Source of the DNA: JAGNZR01 sp051648365
Lineage (GTDB): Bacteria; Fusobacteriota; Fusobacteriia; Fusobacteriales; Fusobacteriaceae
NCBI GenBank assembly: GCA_051648365.1
Contig: JBOFEZ010000047.1
Coordinates: 1 to 8,600 of the forward strand
Reading direction: 5' to 3'
Length of the DNA: 8,600 nt
The notes beneath the pieces were generated by a model. That model did no database searches and was not told the DNA's origin. It was given only the letters and a program-made list of their open reading frames with translations. The position numbers and the translations under genes were made by a program. Below are positions 1-7,555 of this stretch, piece by piece (the first letter of the stretch is position 1; every line of letters starts with the position of its first letter).

Positions 1-33
1 ACACTAAAATTGGGACAGACCCACTAAAATTGG
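1..33. repeat. Tandem 12-bp direct repeat, possible insertion-sequence end
   Basis: The 12-base word CACTAAAATTGG occurs at 2-13 and again at 22-33, a 20-base period. Repeated blocks of this kind, with a CCACT...TTGG core, resemble the multiple terminal repeats at the ends of IS21-family elements. No transposase is visible in the window, so the rest of any element would lie to the left of position 1. The repeat is directly seen; the insertion-sequence reading is an inference from general resemblance. Confidence 0.35.
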
Positions 34-46
34 TATACTCCCTTCC

Positions 47-77
47 ACTGTAGAATTCGTGCATATATTTCTACAGT
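47..77. repeat. 9-bp perfect inverted repeat (hairpin)
   Basis: ACTGTAGAA at 47-55 is matched exactly by TTCTACAGT at 69-77, with a 13-base loop. No T-run follows on either strand, so it is not a typical intrinsic terminator. It sits between the tandem repeat at 1-33 and the terminator-like hairpin at 148-219, beyond the 3' end of the uronate operon. It may belong to a flanking mobile element or be an RNA structure of unknown role. Confidence 0.4.
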
Positions 78-147
78 AATGAAAAACAACTTAAATGTTC
101 ATGCTTCGCTGAAAAGTATTTTTAGTTTAGATGAAACCATAGTTCCT

Positions 148-219
148 ATCATACCATAAAAAAAGGACTCATAATTAAATGAAAATCCTCTTTATTTTGG
201 TATGATTTTTTTATTTTTT
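148..219 (-). terminator. Bidirectional terminator-like nested hairpin after uxaC
   Basis: The outer arms ATCATACCA (148-156) and TGGTATGAT (198-206) pair perfectly over 9 bases. Inside them, GGA 165-167 pairs with TCC 186-188, and TCAT 169-172 pairs with ATGA 179-182. On the minus strand the inner stem is followed by a run of eight T residues (complement of 157-164), as expected of an intrinsic terminator for the operon ending with uxaC. On the plus strand the outer stem is followed by a T-rich tract at 206-219, so it could also stop transcription arriving from the left. It starts about 30 bases beyond the uxaC stop codon, the expected place for operon termination. Confidence 0.65.
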
Positions 220-248
220 GATTCCTATAGCTGAGTAGTTACAGTTTA

Positions 249-1652
249 CTAATTTTTAATTATGTATTCATTTATATTATTGAAACATATATTTTGAACC
301 ATCTTTCCTATTTTTTCTATGTCATTTGGAATTTCTCCATTTTTAACCCATTGAGCTAGCAAATTGCAAAGTATTCTTCTGAAGTACTCGTGTCTTGTGT
401 AAGATAGAAAACTTCTTGAGTCTGTCAGCATTCCAACAAATCTTGAAAGCAATCCTAAGTTAGCTAAAGCTGTCATTTGCTTTATCATTCCATCTTTTTG
501 GTCTAAGAACCACCATCCAGAACCCAATTGAATCTTACCTGGAATCCCCCCTCCTTGGAAACATCCAATTAGAGTTCCTAAAGTCTCGTTTTCTCTAGGA
601 TTTAAGTTATATAGAATAGTTTTTGGTAATTCATTTGTATTATCTAATGTATCTAAGAATTTGGCCAATGCTTGCACAAAAATATCATCACCTATACAAT
701 CAAATCCTGTATCAGGTCCTAATTTTTTGTACATTCTACTTGAGTTATTTCTTATAGTTCCCATGTGAAGTTGCATTACCCAACCTTTTTTGTTGTACTC
801 TTTTCCTAAGAATAACATTATATCTGTTTTGAACATTTCAACTTCGTTCTCTATTAACTCCTCACCAGTCAATCTCTTTTCAAATATTGCATTCACTTCC
901 TCCTCACTTCCTAATAGGAACACTACAGGATCTAGTGCATGATCAGAAACTCTACATCCAACTTCGTGGAAAAAATCTATTCTTTCTCCTAAAGCTAATT
1001 TAAATTGAGCTACTGAATCTATCTTTTTTCCGTGTAATCCTTCTAATTTTTGAAACCAAGGTATGAAGTCCTCTTTATCAATTTTAACGCCTTTATCAGG
1101 TCTGAAAGTAGGATTTACTACTACATTAAAATTTTTATCCTTTTTTAACTCTATATGATACTCTAAAGAATCAATAGGATCATCTGTTGTGCATATTGCT
1201 TTTACGTTTGCTCTTTTTATAAGTGATCTTGCTGTAAAATCATCTCTTTGTAACATTTCATTTGTTTTTTCCCAAATCTCTTCAGCTGTTTCCTTAGAAA
1301 GAATAGTATCTATTCCAAAGAATCTTTTAAGCTCTAAATGTGTCCAATGGAACAAAGGATTTCCATAGCACTCATCGATTGTTTCAGCCCATTTTAAGAA
1401 CTTCTCTTTGTCCTCTTTAGCTCCAGTAATATATTCCTCATCGACACCATTACTTCTCATTGCTCTCCATTTGTAGTGATCTCCACCTAACCAAATTTCT
1501 GTTATTGATTGATATTTTTTATCCTCAAAAATTTCTTTTGGATTTAAGTGACAATGATAATCATAAATCGGCATATCTTTTGCATAATCGTGATATAAGG
1601 TTTTAGCTACATCATTAGTTAATAAAAAATCTTCACACATAAATTGTTTCAT
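249..1652 (-). CDS. uxaC: Uronate isomerase (glucuronate/galacturonate isomerase)
   Basis: This enzyme interconverts D-galacturonate with D-tagaturonate and D-glucuronate with D-fructuronate, the first cytoplasmic step of both hexuronate branches. The 467-residue length is typical of UxaC, a divergent member of the amidohydrolase superfamily. The N-terminal DYHCHLNP segment supplies the HxH metal-site pair (H33, H35). The C-terminal MLTDSRSF segment near residues 408-415 carries the conserved Asp and Arg, followed by the family's YTRHEYFRR stretch. The ATG is supported by a GGGGG ribosome site 7 bases upstream (1660-1664) and by the usual short N-terminus (MKQFMCEDFLL). It starts 22 bases after the uxaA stop and is the last gene before a terminator-like hairpin, so it is probably co-transcribed with uxaB and uxaA. 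Family assignment is very secure; substrate preference between the two uronates cannot be read from sequence. Confidence 0.96.
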   Translation of the reverse strand: MKQFMCEDFLLTNDVAKTLYHDYAKDMPIYDYHCHLNPKEIFEDKKYQSITEIWLGGDHYKWRAMRSNGVDEEYITGAKEDKEKFLKWAETIDECYGNPLFHWTHLELKRFFGIDTILSKETAEEIWEKTNEMLQRDDFTARSLIKRANVKAICTTDDPIDSLEYHIELKKDKNFNVVVNPTFRPDKGVKIDKEDFIPWFQKLEGLHGKKIDSVAQFKLALGERIDFFHEVGCRVSDHALDPVVFLLGSEEEVNAIFEKRLTGEELIENEVEMFKTDIMLFLGKEYNKKGWVMQLHMGTIRNNSSRMYKKLGPDTGFDCIGDDIFVQALAKFLDTLDNTNELPKTILYNLNPRENETLGTLIGCFQGGGIPGKIQLGSGWWFLDQKDGMIKQMTALANLGLLSRFVGMLTDSRSFLSYTRHEYFRRILCNLLAQWVKNGEIPNDIEKIGKMVQNICFNNINEYIIKN

Positions 1653-1674
1653 ATTTTATCCCCCATTTTAAATT

Positions 1675-3168
1675 TTATAAAGTTACTCCAGATTTAAATA
1701 TTGCGATTTTTTGAAACTTATTTAATTCGTTATTTACTTTTTTTCCATTTATTACTTCAACTATATAATCCAAAAATTCTTGAACTAATGTATCCATAGT
1801 TATATCTTCTGATACCAATCTTCCTGCATCAAAGTCTATCCATCTTTCCTTTTTATTATATAGCTCACTATTTGTGGAAATTTTTACTGTAGGAACATAT
1901 CCACCGTATGGATTTCCTCTTCCAGTTGTGAATAAAACCATGTGACACTTTGCTGCAGCTAAGGCTGTTGTCGCCACTGGATCATTTCCTGGAGCACTTA
2001 ATAAGGTTAATCCTTTAACTTTTAAAATCTCTCCATATTTAATTACATCTACAATCTCTGATTTTCCTGATTTTTGTGTACATCCCAATGACTTATCCTC
2101 TAGAGTTGTAATTCCACCTTTTTTATTCCCAGGTGATGGATTCTCATATATCTCTTGATCATTCTTTATGAAATACTCTTTAAAGTCATTTATTAGAGAA
2201 ACACATCTGTTAAATACATCCTCATTTTTACATCTTTTCATAAGTGAAATTTCTGCTCCAAACATCTCAGGGACCTCTGTTAAAACTGTTGTTCCACCCT
2301 GAGACACGATATAATCCGAGAACTGACCTAGCATAGGGTTTGCTGTTATTCCAGATAGTCCATCTGATCCACCGCACTCTAATCCAAAGTTTATATCTCC
2401 TAGATTATTCTCTTCTCTTTTGTCTTTTAACATATTTTTATAAAGTTTTAAAAGTATTTTTTTCCCTTCTTCTATCTCATCCTCTACATCTTGAGAGACT
2501 AAGAATTTGACCCTATCAGAATCATATTCACCCAAAGTTTTTTCGAACTCAGCAACTTGATTATTTTCACATCCAAGGCCTATAACTAAAACTCCTCCTG
2601 CATTTGGATGTTTAACTGTATTTTGAAGAATATTTCTTGTGTTTAGATGATCTTCTCCTAATTGAGAGCAACCGTAGTTATGAGTTAATGCGTTTATGTT
2701 ATCGATTTTCAAATCTCCGATTTCTCTTATAAGCTCCTCTTTTATACGTTCAGCTATACCATTTACACAACCTACCGTTGGAACTATCCAAAGCTCATTT
2801 CTGATTCCTACATCTCCATTTTTTCTTCTATAGACATTGACTTTTCTCTCAGATATCTTTAGAATTTTTTCACAAAACTCAGGCGAGTACGTATAGTTAT
2901 TTAAATCTTTTAAATTTGTTTTAGTGTTATGAGTGTGTATCCACTCTCCCGTTTTTATATCTGAAAGTGCATGCCCGATTGGCATTCCATATTTAATTAT
3001 ATCTTGGTCTTTCTGGATATCTTGAAGGGCAATTTTATGTCCTTTTAAAATATCTTCTAACACCATAATCTCCTTATCTTCTAAAAGAATTTTTTCATAT
3101 TTTTTATAATCTCTTAACACTATTAAAACACTATCTTTTTCATTTATTTTTATAAACTCTTTCATCAT
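1675..3168 (-). CDS. uxaA: Altronate dehydratase
   Basis: The enzyme dehydrates D-altronate to 2-keto-3-deoxy-D-gluconate, the last step specific to galacturonate. At 497 residues it is the full two-part form. An N-terminal SAF domain (about residues 10-85) shows KGHKIAL (42-48), YGMPIGHA (60-67) and GEWIHTHN (74-81). The UxaA/GarD dehydratase core runs from about residue 105, with GDVGIRNELW (118-127), HNYGCSQ (163-169), GLGCEN (197-202), ECGGSDGLSGITANP (264-278), LGCTQKSGKSE (361-371) and TTGRGNPYG (414-422). The conserved Cys and His residues fit an iron-dependent family, but metal ligands are not proven here. The first ATG overlaps the uxaB stop as ATGA, implying translational coupling. 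A second ATG directly follows and has better spacing (7 bases rather than 4) from the AGAGG site at 3173-3177, so the protein may begin one residue later. Confidence 0.96.
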   Translation of the reverse strand: MMKEFIKINEKDSVLIVLRDYKKYEKILLEDKEIMVLEDILKGHKIALQDIQKDQDIIKYGMPIGHALSDIKTGEWIHTHNTKTNLKDLNNYTYSPEFCEKILKISERKVNVYRRKNGDVGIRNELWIVPTVGCVNGIAERIKEELIREIGDLKIDNINALTHNYGCSQLGEDHLNTRNILQNTVKHPNAGGVLVIGLGCENNQVAEFEKTLGEYDSDRVKFLVSQDVEDEIEEGKKILLKLYKNMLKDKREENNLGDINFGLECGGSDGLSGITANPMLGQFSDYIVSQGGTTVLTEVPEMFGAEISLMKRCKNEDVFNRCVSLINDFKEYFIKNDQEIYENPSPGNKKGGITTLEDKSLGCTQKSGKSEIVDVIKYGEILKVKGLTLLSAPGNDPVATTALAAAKCHMVLFTTGRGNPYGGYVPTVKISTNSELYNKKERWIDFDAGRLVSEDITMDTLVQEFLDYIVEVINGKKVNNELNKFQKIAIFKSGVTL

Positions 3169-4601
3169 ATAACCTCTTCTAAAGCTTTTTCAACTCCAAC
3201 CTTGTCTATATTTTCTAAATATTTAGCTACTAATTCAGTCATACCTTCAATTGAATTTAAATCCCTATCCCAATGACTCTCTAATCCTAATACTGTCTTT
3301 GCTATCTCATTATAGTTGTTAGTAGCCCATAACTCTTTGTACATATCTAGATGGCATCTATCATCTCTTAATTGAATAACATCCCCATTTTCCCTAACTC
3401 CTTTGTAGAATCTGATTAAGGCTGCTAGAGAAAATAAAAGTTTCTTAGATAACTTTCCTGTTCTTTCATTTAACTCTAAAACTTGCGGTAAAATTCTAGA
3501 TTTATATTTTGCCATTGAGTTTAATGAGATATCTATTAACATATGTTTTACATATGGATTTTTGAATCTGTTTATCACAGCATTCTTGAAATCCTCTAAC
3601 TCTTTTTTATCCATATCTAAAGCCGGAATAATCTCCTCATCTATGGCTGATTCGATAAAACCTCTTAAATTGTAGTTTTTCATAGCTTCTCTAACTGTAT
3701 CTATTCCATATAGATAAGCTACTGGAACCATTGCAGTATGGGCCCCATTTAAAATTCCTACTTTTCTCATTTTATACGGTTTTAAATCGTCAACTATTAG
3801 GATATTTAAATTTAATCCCTCTAATTTTAACTCCTTAGTTAATATATCTTTAGGACCTTGAATTACAAACAGATAGAAATATTCTCCGGTTGTTATAAAG
3901 TTATCAGTGTATCCTAACTCTTTTTCTAATTCCTCTTTTTCTCCTCTCGGATATCCAGTTACAATTCTATCAACTAATGTAGAACACCAAACGTTTCCAT
4001 TGATTAGCCAGTTTTTGAAGTTTTCACCTAAATTCCAAAGTTCGGCATATTTTAAAACAACCCTTTTTAACTCTTCTCCATTATGTTCGATTAACTCACA
4101 TGGTAGTAGGATGAATCCTTTTGCCATATTTCCATTAAAAACAATAAATCTCTCATGAAGTAATCTTGTTAATTTTCCTGGGAATGTAGCTTGAGGCTCG
4201 TCATCATATTTATCTTCTGAACTAAAAGCAATTCCAGCTTCTGTTGTATTGGAAACTATGAATCTCATCTCTTCGTTATGAGCTAGCTCTAAATAATCTT
4301 TAAAGTTTTTGTATATAGGAATCTCTCTATTGATTGACGAGATAACTGTATAGTCTTTTACAACTTGCCCACTCTCGTTTATTCCTCTAATTATTGCTGT
4401 GTAAAGTCCATCTTGAGTATCTAGTAAAGGAACACCCTCAAAATCAACTGGTCTAACCACTGCAACACCTGCATTTAAATCTGTATTTTTATTTATTATA
4501 TCTAATTGCCAATCAAAGAAACATCTTAAGAAGTTTCCCTCTCCAAATTGAATTATTTTTTCTGAATATTTAGATAAATTTAAGTGTTTTCTATTCAACA
4601 T
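3165..4601 (-). CDS. uxaB: Tagaturonate reductase (altronate oxidoreductase)
   Basis: This NADH-linked enzyme would reduce D-tagaturonate to D-altronate. The 478 residues are typical of UxaB in the polyol-specific long-chain (mannitol) dehydrogenase family. The N-terminus shows the Rossmann-type nucleotide-binding segment IIQFGEGNFLRCFFDWQLD (16-34). The catalytic signature K-x4-N-x2-H is intact in KVGILNGAH, with K280, N285 and H288. A helical C-terminal domain follows. The start is supported by an AGGAG ribosome site about 5 bases upstream (4607-4610). It lies 62 bases after dctM and its stop overlaps the uxaA start by four bases. Fructuronate reductase (UxuB) of enterobacteria belongs to the same family. 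UxaB is preferred because uxaA is directly adjacent and because a separate SDR-type candidate for fructuronate lies at the other end of the cluster. Confidence 0.92.
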   Translation of the reverse strand: MLNRKHLNLSKYSEKIIQFGEGNFLRCFFDWQLDIINKNTDLNAGVAVVRPVDFEGVPLLDTQDGLYTAIIRGINESGQVVKDYTVISSINREIPIYKNFKDYLELAHNEEMRFIVSNTTEAGIAFSSEDKYDDEPQATFPGKLTRLLHERFIVFNGNMAKGFILLPCELIEHNGEELKRVVLKYAELWNLGENFKNWLINGNVWCSTLVDRIVTGYPRGEKEELEKELGYTDNFITTGEYFYLFVIQGPKDILTKELKLEGLNLNILIVDDLKPYKMRKVGILNGAHTAMVPVAYLYGIDTVREAMKNYNLRGFIESAIDEEIIPALDMDKKELEDFKNAVINRFKNPYVKHMLIDISLNSMAKYKSRILPQVLELNERTGKLSKKLLFSLAALIRFYKGVRENGDVIQLRDDRCHLDMYKELWATNNYNEIAKTVLGLESHWDRDLNSIEGMTELVAKYLENIDKVGVEKALEEVI

Positions 4602-4663
4602 TTTTTCTCCTATTTTTTACATCTAGATTTTATTTAATAGATTTATGTATTTTTTTATTATAT

Positions 4664-5944
4664 TTATCCCATAATCAAATTAGGTAACCATAGTGTTATC
4701 GTAGGAATAAAGGTTACTGCCAACAGATATAGAAAAAGCATTATATAAAAAGGTTTCAGTGATTTAGCAATTTTTTCTATGGATATATCAGCTATAGAGC
4801 ACCCTACAAAAAGTGTTGATCCTACTGGAGGAGTCAGAAGTCCAATTCCTAAATTAAGCATCATTATTATTCCAAACTGGACTGGATCCATTCCTATCTT
4901 TGCAACAACTGGCATCAATATAGGAGTTACTATAAGAATAAGGGGTGCCATGTCCATTATCATTCCCAATATAAGCAAAATAACATTTACAAGTATCATT
5001 ATTATAAATTTATTATCTGAAAAATCTAATATATAATTAGTGATATATTGAGGAACTTTCAACATAGCCATCATATACCCAAAGGCACTTGATGTTGCTA
5101 TAACCGCCATTACCATTGCTAAAGTTCTTAAAGAATTTTTAAGTACAACAAGAAAATTACTTAACGGTACATCTTTATATACAAAATAAGTTATTATAAA
5201 GGCATATATGGCCGCTATAGCTGCCGATTCCGTAGCAGTAAATACACCACTTACAACTCCTCCCATTATAATTACAGCAGTCATAAGACCTAAGAAACTT
5301 TCACGGACAATAATTTTAGCTTTAGCCATAGAAATTTTTTCTCCTTTAGGATAATTTCTCTTTACAGCTATCCAGTAACTCAGTGCCATAAGAGTCAAAC
5401 CAAGGAGTATCCCAGGAACGATTCCCCCTAAGAAAAGCCTTCCCACGGAAAGTCCGCCTGCCGCAACTGAATATATTATCATATTATGACTTGGAGGAAC
5501 TATAACTCCTTGAGTAGATGAGGTTATAGTCACATTAACCGCATAGTCCTTATCATATCCCTCTTTTTCCATCATGGGGATCATTATCGTTCCGATTGAT
5601 GATGTATCTGCAACAGAAGAACCTGAAATTCCTCCAAAAAACATACTGGAAAGTATATTTACCATGGCAAGTCCCCCCCGAACTCTACCTACGATAACAT
5701 TGGAAAAATCTATAAGCCTTTTGGAAATTCCACCTTGTCCCATAATTTCACCTGCTATGATAAAAAAAGGTATTGCCATTAAAGAAAAACTTTTTACTCC
5801 CTCTACCATTTTTTGTGCCACCACAATTGTGGGAATCCCCATATAAATTGCTGTTACTGTAGCTGAAACTCCAAGAGCAAATGCTACTGGAAGACGTATT
5901 ACTAAAAACAGAAACAATGACCCTAAAAGCATTAATATTTCCAT
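4664..5944 (-). CDS. dctM: TRAP transporter large permease subunit (DctM)
   Basis: This is the ion-coupled translocation subunit of a tripartite ATP-independent periplasmic transporter in the inner membrane. The 426 residues are almost entirely hydrophobic, with about a dozen possible membrane segments, the normal size for DctM. Family features include IPFFIIAGEIM (58-68), GGISGSSVADTSS (104-116), VPPSHNMIIYS (149-159) and LTPPVGSTLF (370-379). The latter two resemble the paired re-entrant hairpin regions of the large subunit. The start overlaps the dctQ stop by one base (TAATG), and an AAGGAG site lies inside the dctQ end (5955-5960), pointing to coupled translation. Gene context, with uronate enzymes directly downstream, implies a hexuronate substrate. 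Confidence 0.95.
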   Translation of the reverse strand: MEILMLLGSLFLFLVIRLPVAFALGVSATVTAIYMGIPTIVVAQKMVEGVKSFSLMAIPFFIIAGEIMGQGGISKRLIDFSNVIVGRVRGGLAMVNILSSMFFGGISGSSVADTSSIGTIMIPMMEKEGYDKDYAVNVTITSSTQGVIVPPSHNMIIYSVAAGGLSVGRLFLGGIVPGILLGLTLMALSYWIAVKRNYPKGEKISMAKAKIIVRESFLGLMTAVIIMGGVVSGVFTATESAAIAAIYAFIITYFVYKDVPLSNFLVVLKNSLRTLAMVMAVIATSSAFGYMMAMLKVPQYITNYILDFSDNKFIIMILVNVILLILGMIMDMAPLILIVTPILMPVVAKIGMDPVQFGIIMMLNLGIGLLTPPVGSTLFVGCSIADISIEKIAKSLKPFYIMLFLYLLAVTFIPTITLWLPNLIMG

Positions 5945-6429
5945 TATATTCTCTCTCCTTTATTTTTTATAATTGCTACAAGATCAAAAAACGAATAAAT
6001 CGCTATAAAAAATCCTGCAATAGGAACTGCTGCATATTGAAATGTTGTAGGTATTCCTAAACTCGGCATTATAGAGTACCACGTCATCTCTGAAAGTTCA
6101 TATCCTTTCACAAAAAGTATTACTCCGAAAGTAATAACTAAAAGTTGATCAAATATACCAACATATTTTTTTAAGGTTTTAGGAGCTCTATCCATAAAAT
6201 ACTCGATACTTATATGTATCCGCATTTTTACTCCTATTGCCATACCTATAAAAGAAAACCAAATCATAAAGAGTAGTGCTAATTCTTCTGACCATCTTGG
6301 AGTAAATTCAAAAAAATATCTAGATACAACTTGTCCTCCGATAACCAATATCATCGAGCACAAAAGCATCATTCCCATATATTCCATCAACTTTTCTATT
6401 TTATTAAAAATAACCTTAATAAAATTCAT
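5944..6429 (-). CDS. dctQ: TRAP transporter small permease subunit (DctQ)
   Basis: This is the small membrane subunit that partners DctM in a TRAP transporter. The 161 residues contain four likely membrane helices, at about 17-38, 48-68, 89-108 and 130-153. The conserved TPRWSEELA segment (43-51) leading into the second helix is diagnostic of the DctQ/YiaM family. It starts from an ATG with a GGGAGG site 5 bases upstream (6435-6440) and sits between dctP and dctM in the usual P-Q-M order. The 55 bases separating it from dctP hold a very stable hairpin that may lower its expression relative to the binding protein. Confidence 0.94.
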   Translation of the reverse strand: MNFIKVIFNKIEKLMEYMGMMLLCSMILVIGGQVVSRYFFEFTPRWSEELALLFMIWFSFIGMAIGVKMRIHISIEYFMDRAPKTLKKYVGIFDQLLVITFGVILFVKGYELSEMTWYSIMPSLGIPTTFQYAAVPIAGFFIAIYSFFDLVAIIKNKGERI

Positions 6430-6434
6430 TTTTT

Positions 6435-6440
6435 CCTCCC
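6435..6440 (-). promoter_or_regulatory. dctQ ribosome binding site
   Basis: GGGAGG lies on the minus strand 5 bases ahead of the dctQ ATG. It is downstream of the dctP-dctQ hairpin, so the site stays exposed if transcripts are cut or ended at the hairpin. Confidence 0.7.
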
Positions 6441-6452
6441 TATTTTTTATAG

Positions 6453-6484
6453 AAATTGAGGGAGAGCAAACTCTCCCTCAATTT
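6453..6484 (-). promoter_or_regulatory. Perfect 14-bp intercistronic hairpin between dctP and dctQ
   Basis: Arms 6453-6466 and 6471-6484 pair over 14 bases without mismatch around a 4-base loop (CAAA on the plus strand). The hairpin begins immediately after the dctP stop codon. On the minus strand it is followed by CTATAAAAAA rather than a T-run, so full intrinsic termination of the operon is unlikely. The expected role, by analogy with other binding-protein operons, is to protect the 3' end of dctP mRNA or partially attenuate read-through, so that DctP outnumbers DctQM. On the plus strand the same hairpin is followed by a T-rich stretch and could stop antisense transcription. Confidence 0.7.
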
Positions 6485-7465
6485 TTATTTTGTGTCTTTT
6501 ATTTTATTTACAATATCCATATATTTTCCAGCAAATTTAGTGTATAATTTTTCTACTGATTTTTGGAATTCAACTTTCTCTCCATCAGTCAGCTGGGTAA
6601 CTTTTACTCCTCCTGCTATAACCTTCTCTAAAGATTTTCTCTCTCTCTCTGCCCAAAACTCTCTCTGTTTTTTAGATGCTTCCTTTCCTGCCTCTATAAT
6701 TACAGCCCGATCATCTTCGGAAAGGGCATTGAACTTTTTATTATTAATTAATAACATCTCTGGAACTCTTATGTGTCCATCTTCAGTATAGAATTTTGCT
6801 ACCTCAAAATGACTTGTTGAATCGTAACTTGGAGTATTATTTTCTGCCCCATCAATAACTCCTGTCTGAAGGGCTCCATAAACCTCTCCAAAAGCCATAG
6901 GTGTAGGTGACGCTCCAAGAGACTGGATAAGATCCATCATAAGAGCATTATCCTGAACTCTGATTTTCATCCCTTTAAGATCTGAAACATTTTTAATCTC
7001 TCTTTTTGTATTATAAAAGTTTCTTTGTCCTCCATCGAACCAAGATACTCCTCTCATATTACTTTTAGTAAGTGCTGTTTGGAATTCATCTCCAATAGGT
7101 CCATCCAAAACCTTAAACATGTGATCAGTGTCTCTGTAAAGGTAAGGAAGCATAAGTGCATTCAGTTTATCATTATACTTTACAAGTGGTGATAAACTAG
7201 TTCTCACCATGTCAATAGCTCCGAACTGAACTTGTTCGATTGTTGCTTCTTCTGAGCCTAGCTGTCCTCCAGAATAAACCTCAATCTTTATTCTTCCATT
7301 GGATTTTTCTTCAACCAATTTAGAAAAATATTTGTCTCCCATTACTGTGGGATAATCTTCTGCATGATTATCTGCTAATTTTAATACCACAGTTTTTCCC
7401 ATAACTGTCACAGACAATAATAACGTTGCTCCTAAAATTGTTGCTCCTTTAACAAATTTTTTCAT
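6485..7465 (-). CDS. dctP: TRAP transporter solute-binding protein (DctP), probable hexuronate binder
   Basis: This periplasmic receptor delivers substrate to DctQM. The 326-residue length is standard. Residues 1 to about 23 form a Sec signal peptide (KK, a hydrophobic core, then VMG before KTVV). There is no lipobox cysteine, so the mature protein should be soluble in a periplasm. DctP-family marks are GGQLGSEEATIEQVQFGAID (66-85), DLKGMKIRVQDN (162-173) with R169 at the position that binds the substrate carboxylate in this family, and GALQTGVIDGAENN (197-210). A GGGAGG ribosome site lies 7 bases before the ATG (7473-7478). The neighbouring uxaBAC genes point to galacturonate and/or glucuronate as ligand. 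This is inference from context, since TRAP receptors bind many organic acids. Confidence 0.95.
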   Translation of the reverse strand: MKKFVKGATILGATLLLSVTVMGKTVVLKLADNHAEDYPTVMGDKYFSKLVEEKSNGRIKIEVYSGGQLGSEEATIEQVQFGAIDMVRTSLSPLVKYNDKLNALMLPYLYRDTDHMFKVLDGPIGDEFQTALTKSNMRGVSWFDGGQRNFYNTKREIKNVSDLKGMKIRVQDNALMMDLIQSLGASPTPMAFGEVYGALQTGVIDGAENNTPSYDSTSHFEVAKFYTEDGHIRVPEMLLINNKKFNALSEDDRAVIIEAGKEASKKQREFWAERERKSLEKVIAGGVKVTQLTDGEKVEFQKSVEKLYTKFAGKYMDIVNKIKDTK

Positions 7466-7487
7466 TTAAAAACCTCCCTATTATTTA

Positions 7488-7501
7488 ACTTGAATACAAG
7501 T
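7488..7501. promoter_or_regulatory. Candidate operator palindrome ahead of dctP
   Basis: ACTTG-AATA-CAAGT is a 5-bp inverted repeat with a 4-base centre, 22 bases upstream of the dctP ATG and just before its ribosome site. The core TTGAATACAA differs by one base from TTGTATACAA, the kind of short TTG...CAA palindrome bound by GntR/FCD regulators. A GntR/FCD gene lies directly upstream, so this is a natural candidate site for it. It is the only such palindrome I found in the gaps between genes. The palindrome is seen; regulator binding is inferred. Confidence 0.35.
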
Positions 7502-7555
7502 ATTTTGTTTTTTAAATTTTAAATTTTTACCTTTATAATATTTTTTCTATTTTAA

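Noticed and set aside
28..159. Short plus-strand open frame (from ATG 79: 26 residues, ending in the terminator stem)
   Set aside because: There is no ribosome binding site before the ATG, the frame runs through a hairpin and a terminator arm, and the peptide matches no family I know.
3907..4158. Plus-strand open frame of 83 codons opposite uxaB
   Set aside because: It lies entirely inside the well-supported uxaB gene on the other strand and has no recognisable domain.
4619..4648. Imperfect inverted repeat between dctM and uxaB
   Set aside because: The pairing is short and broken, with no T-run on the coding strand, so it supports neither a terminator nor a defined operator.
4779..5036. Plus-strand open frame of 85 codons opposite dctM
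   Set aside because: It is an antisense shadow of dctM; its isoleucine/proline-rich composition reflects the complement of membrane-helix codons.
5574..5846. Plus-strand open frame of 90 codons opposite dctM
   Set aside because: Antisense shadow of a conserved DctM region with no independent support.
6456..6791. Plus-strand open frame of 111 codons opposite the end of dctP
   Set aside because: It begins inside the intercistronic hairpin and runs antisense to conserved DctP sequence, with no plausible ribosome site.
7502..7555. Separate dctP promoter in the AT-rich stretch after the regulator
   Set aside because: TATTAT and TATAAA words occur, but no credible -35 sits at a suitable distance; transcription of dctP may come from upstream.
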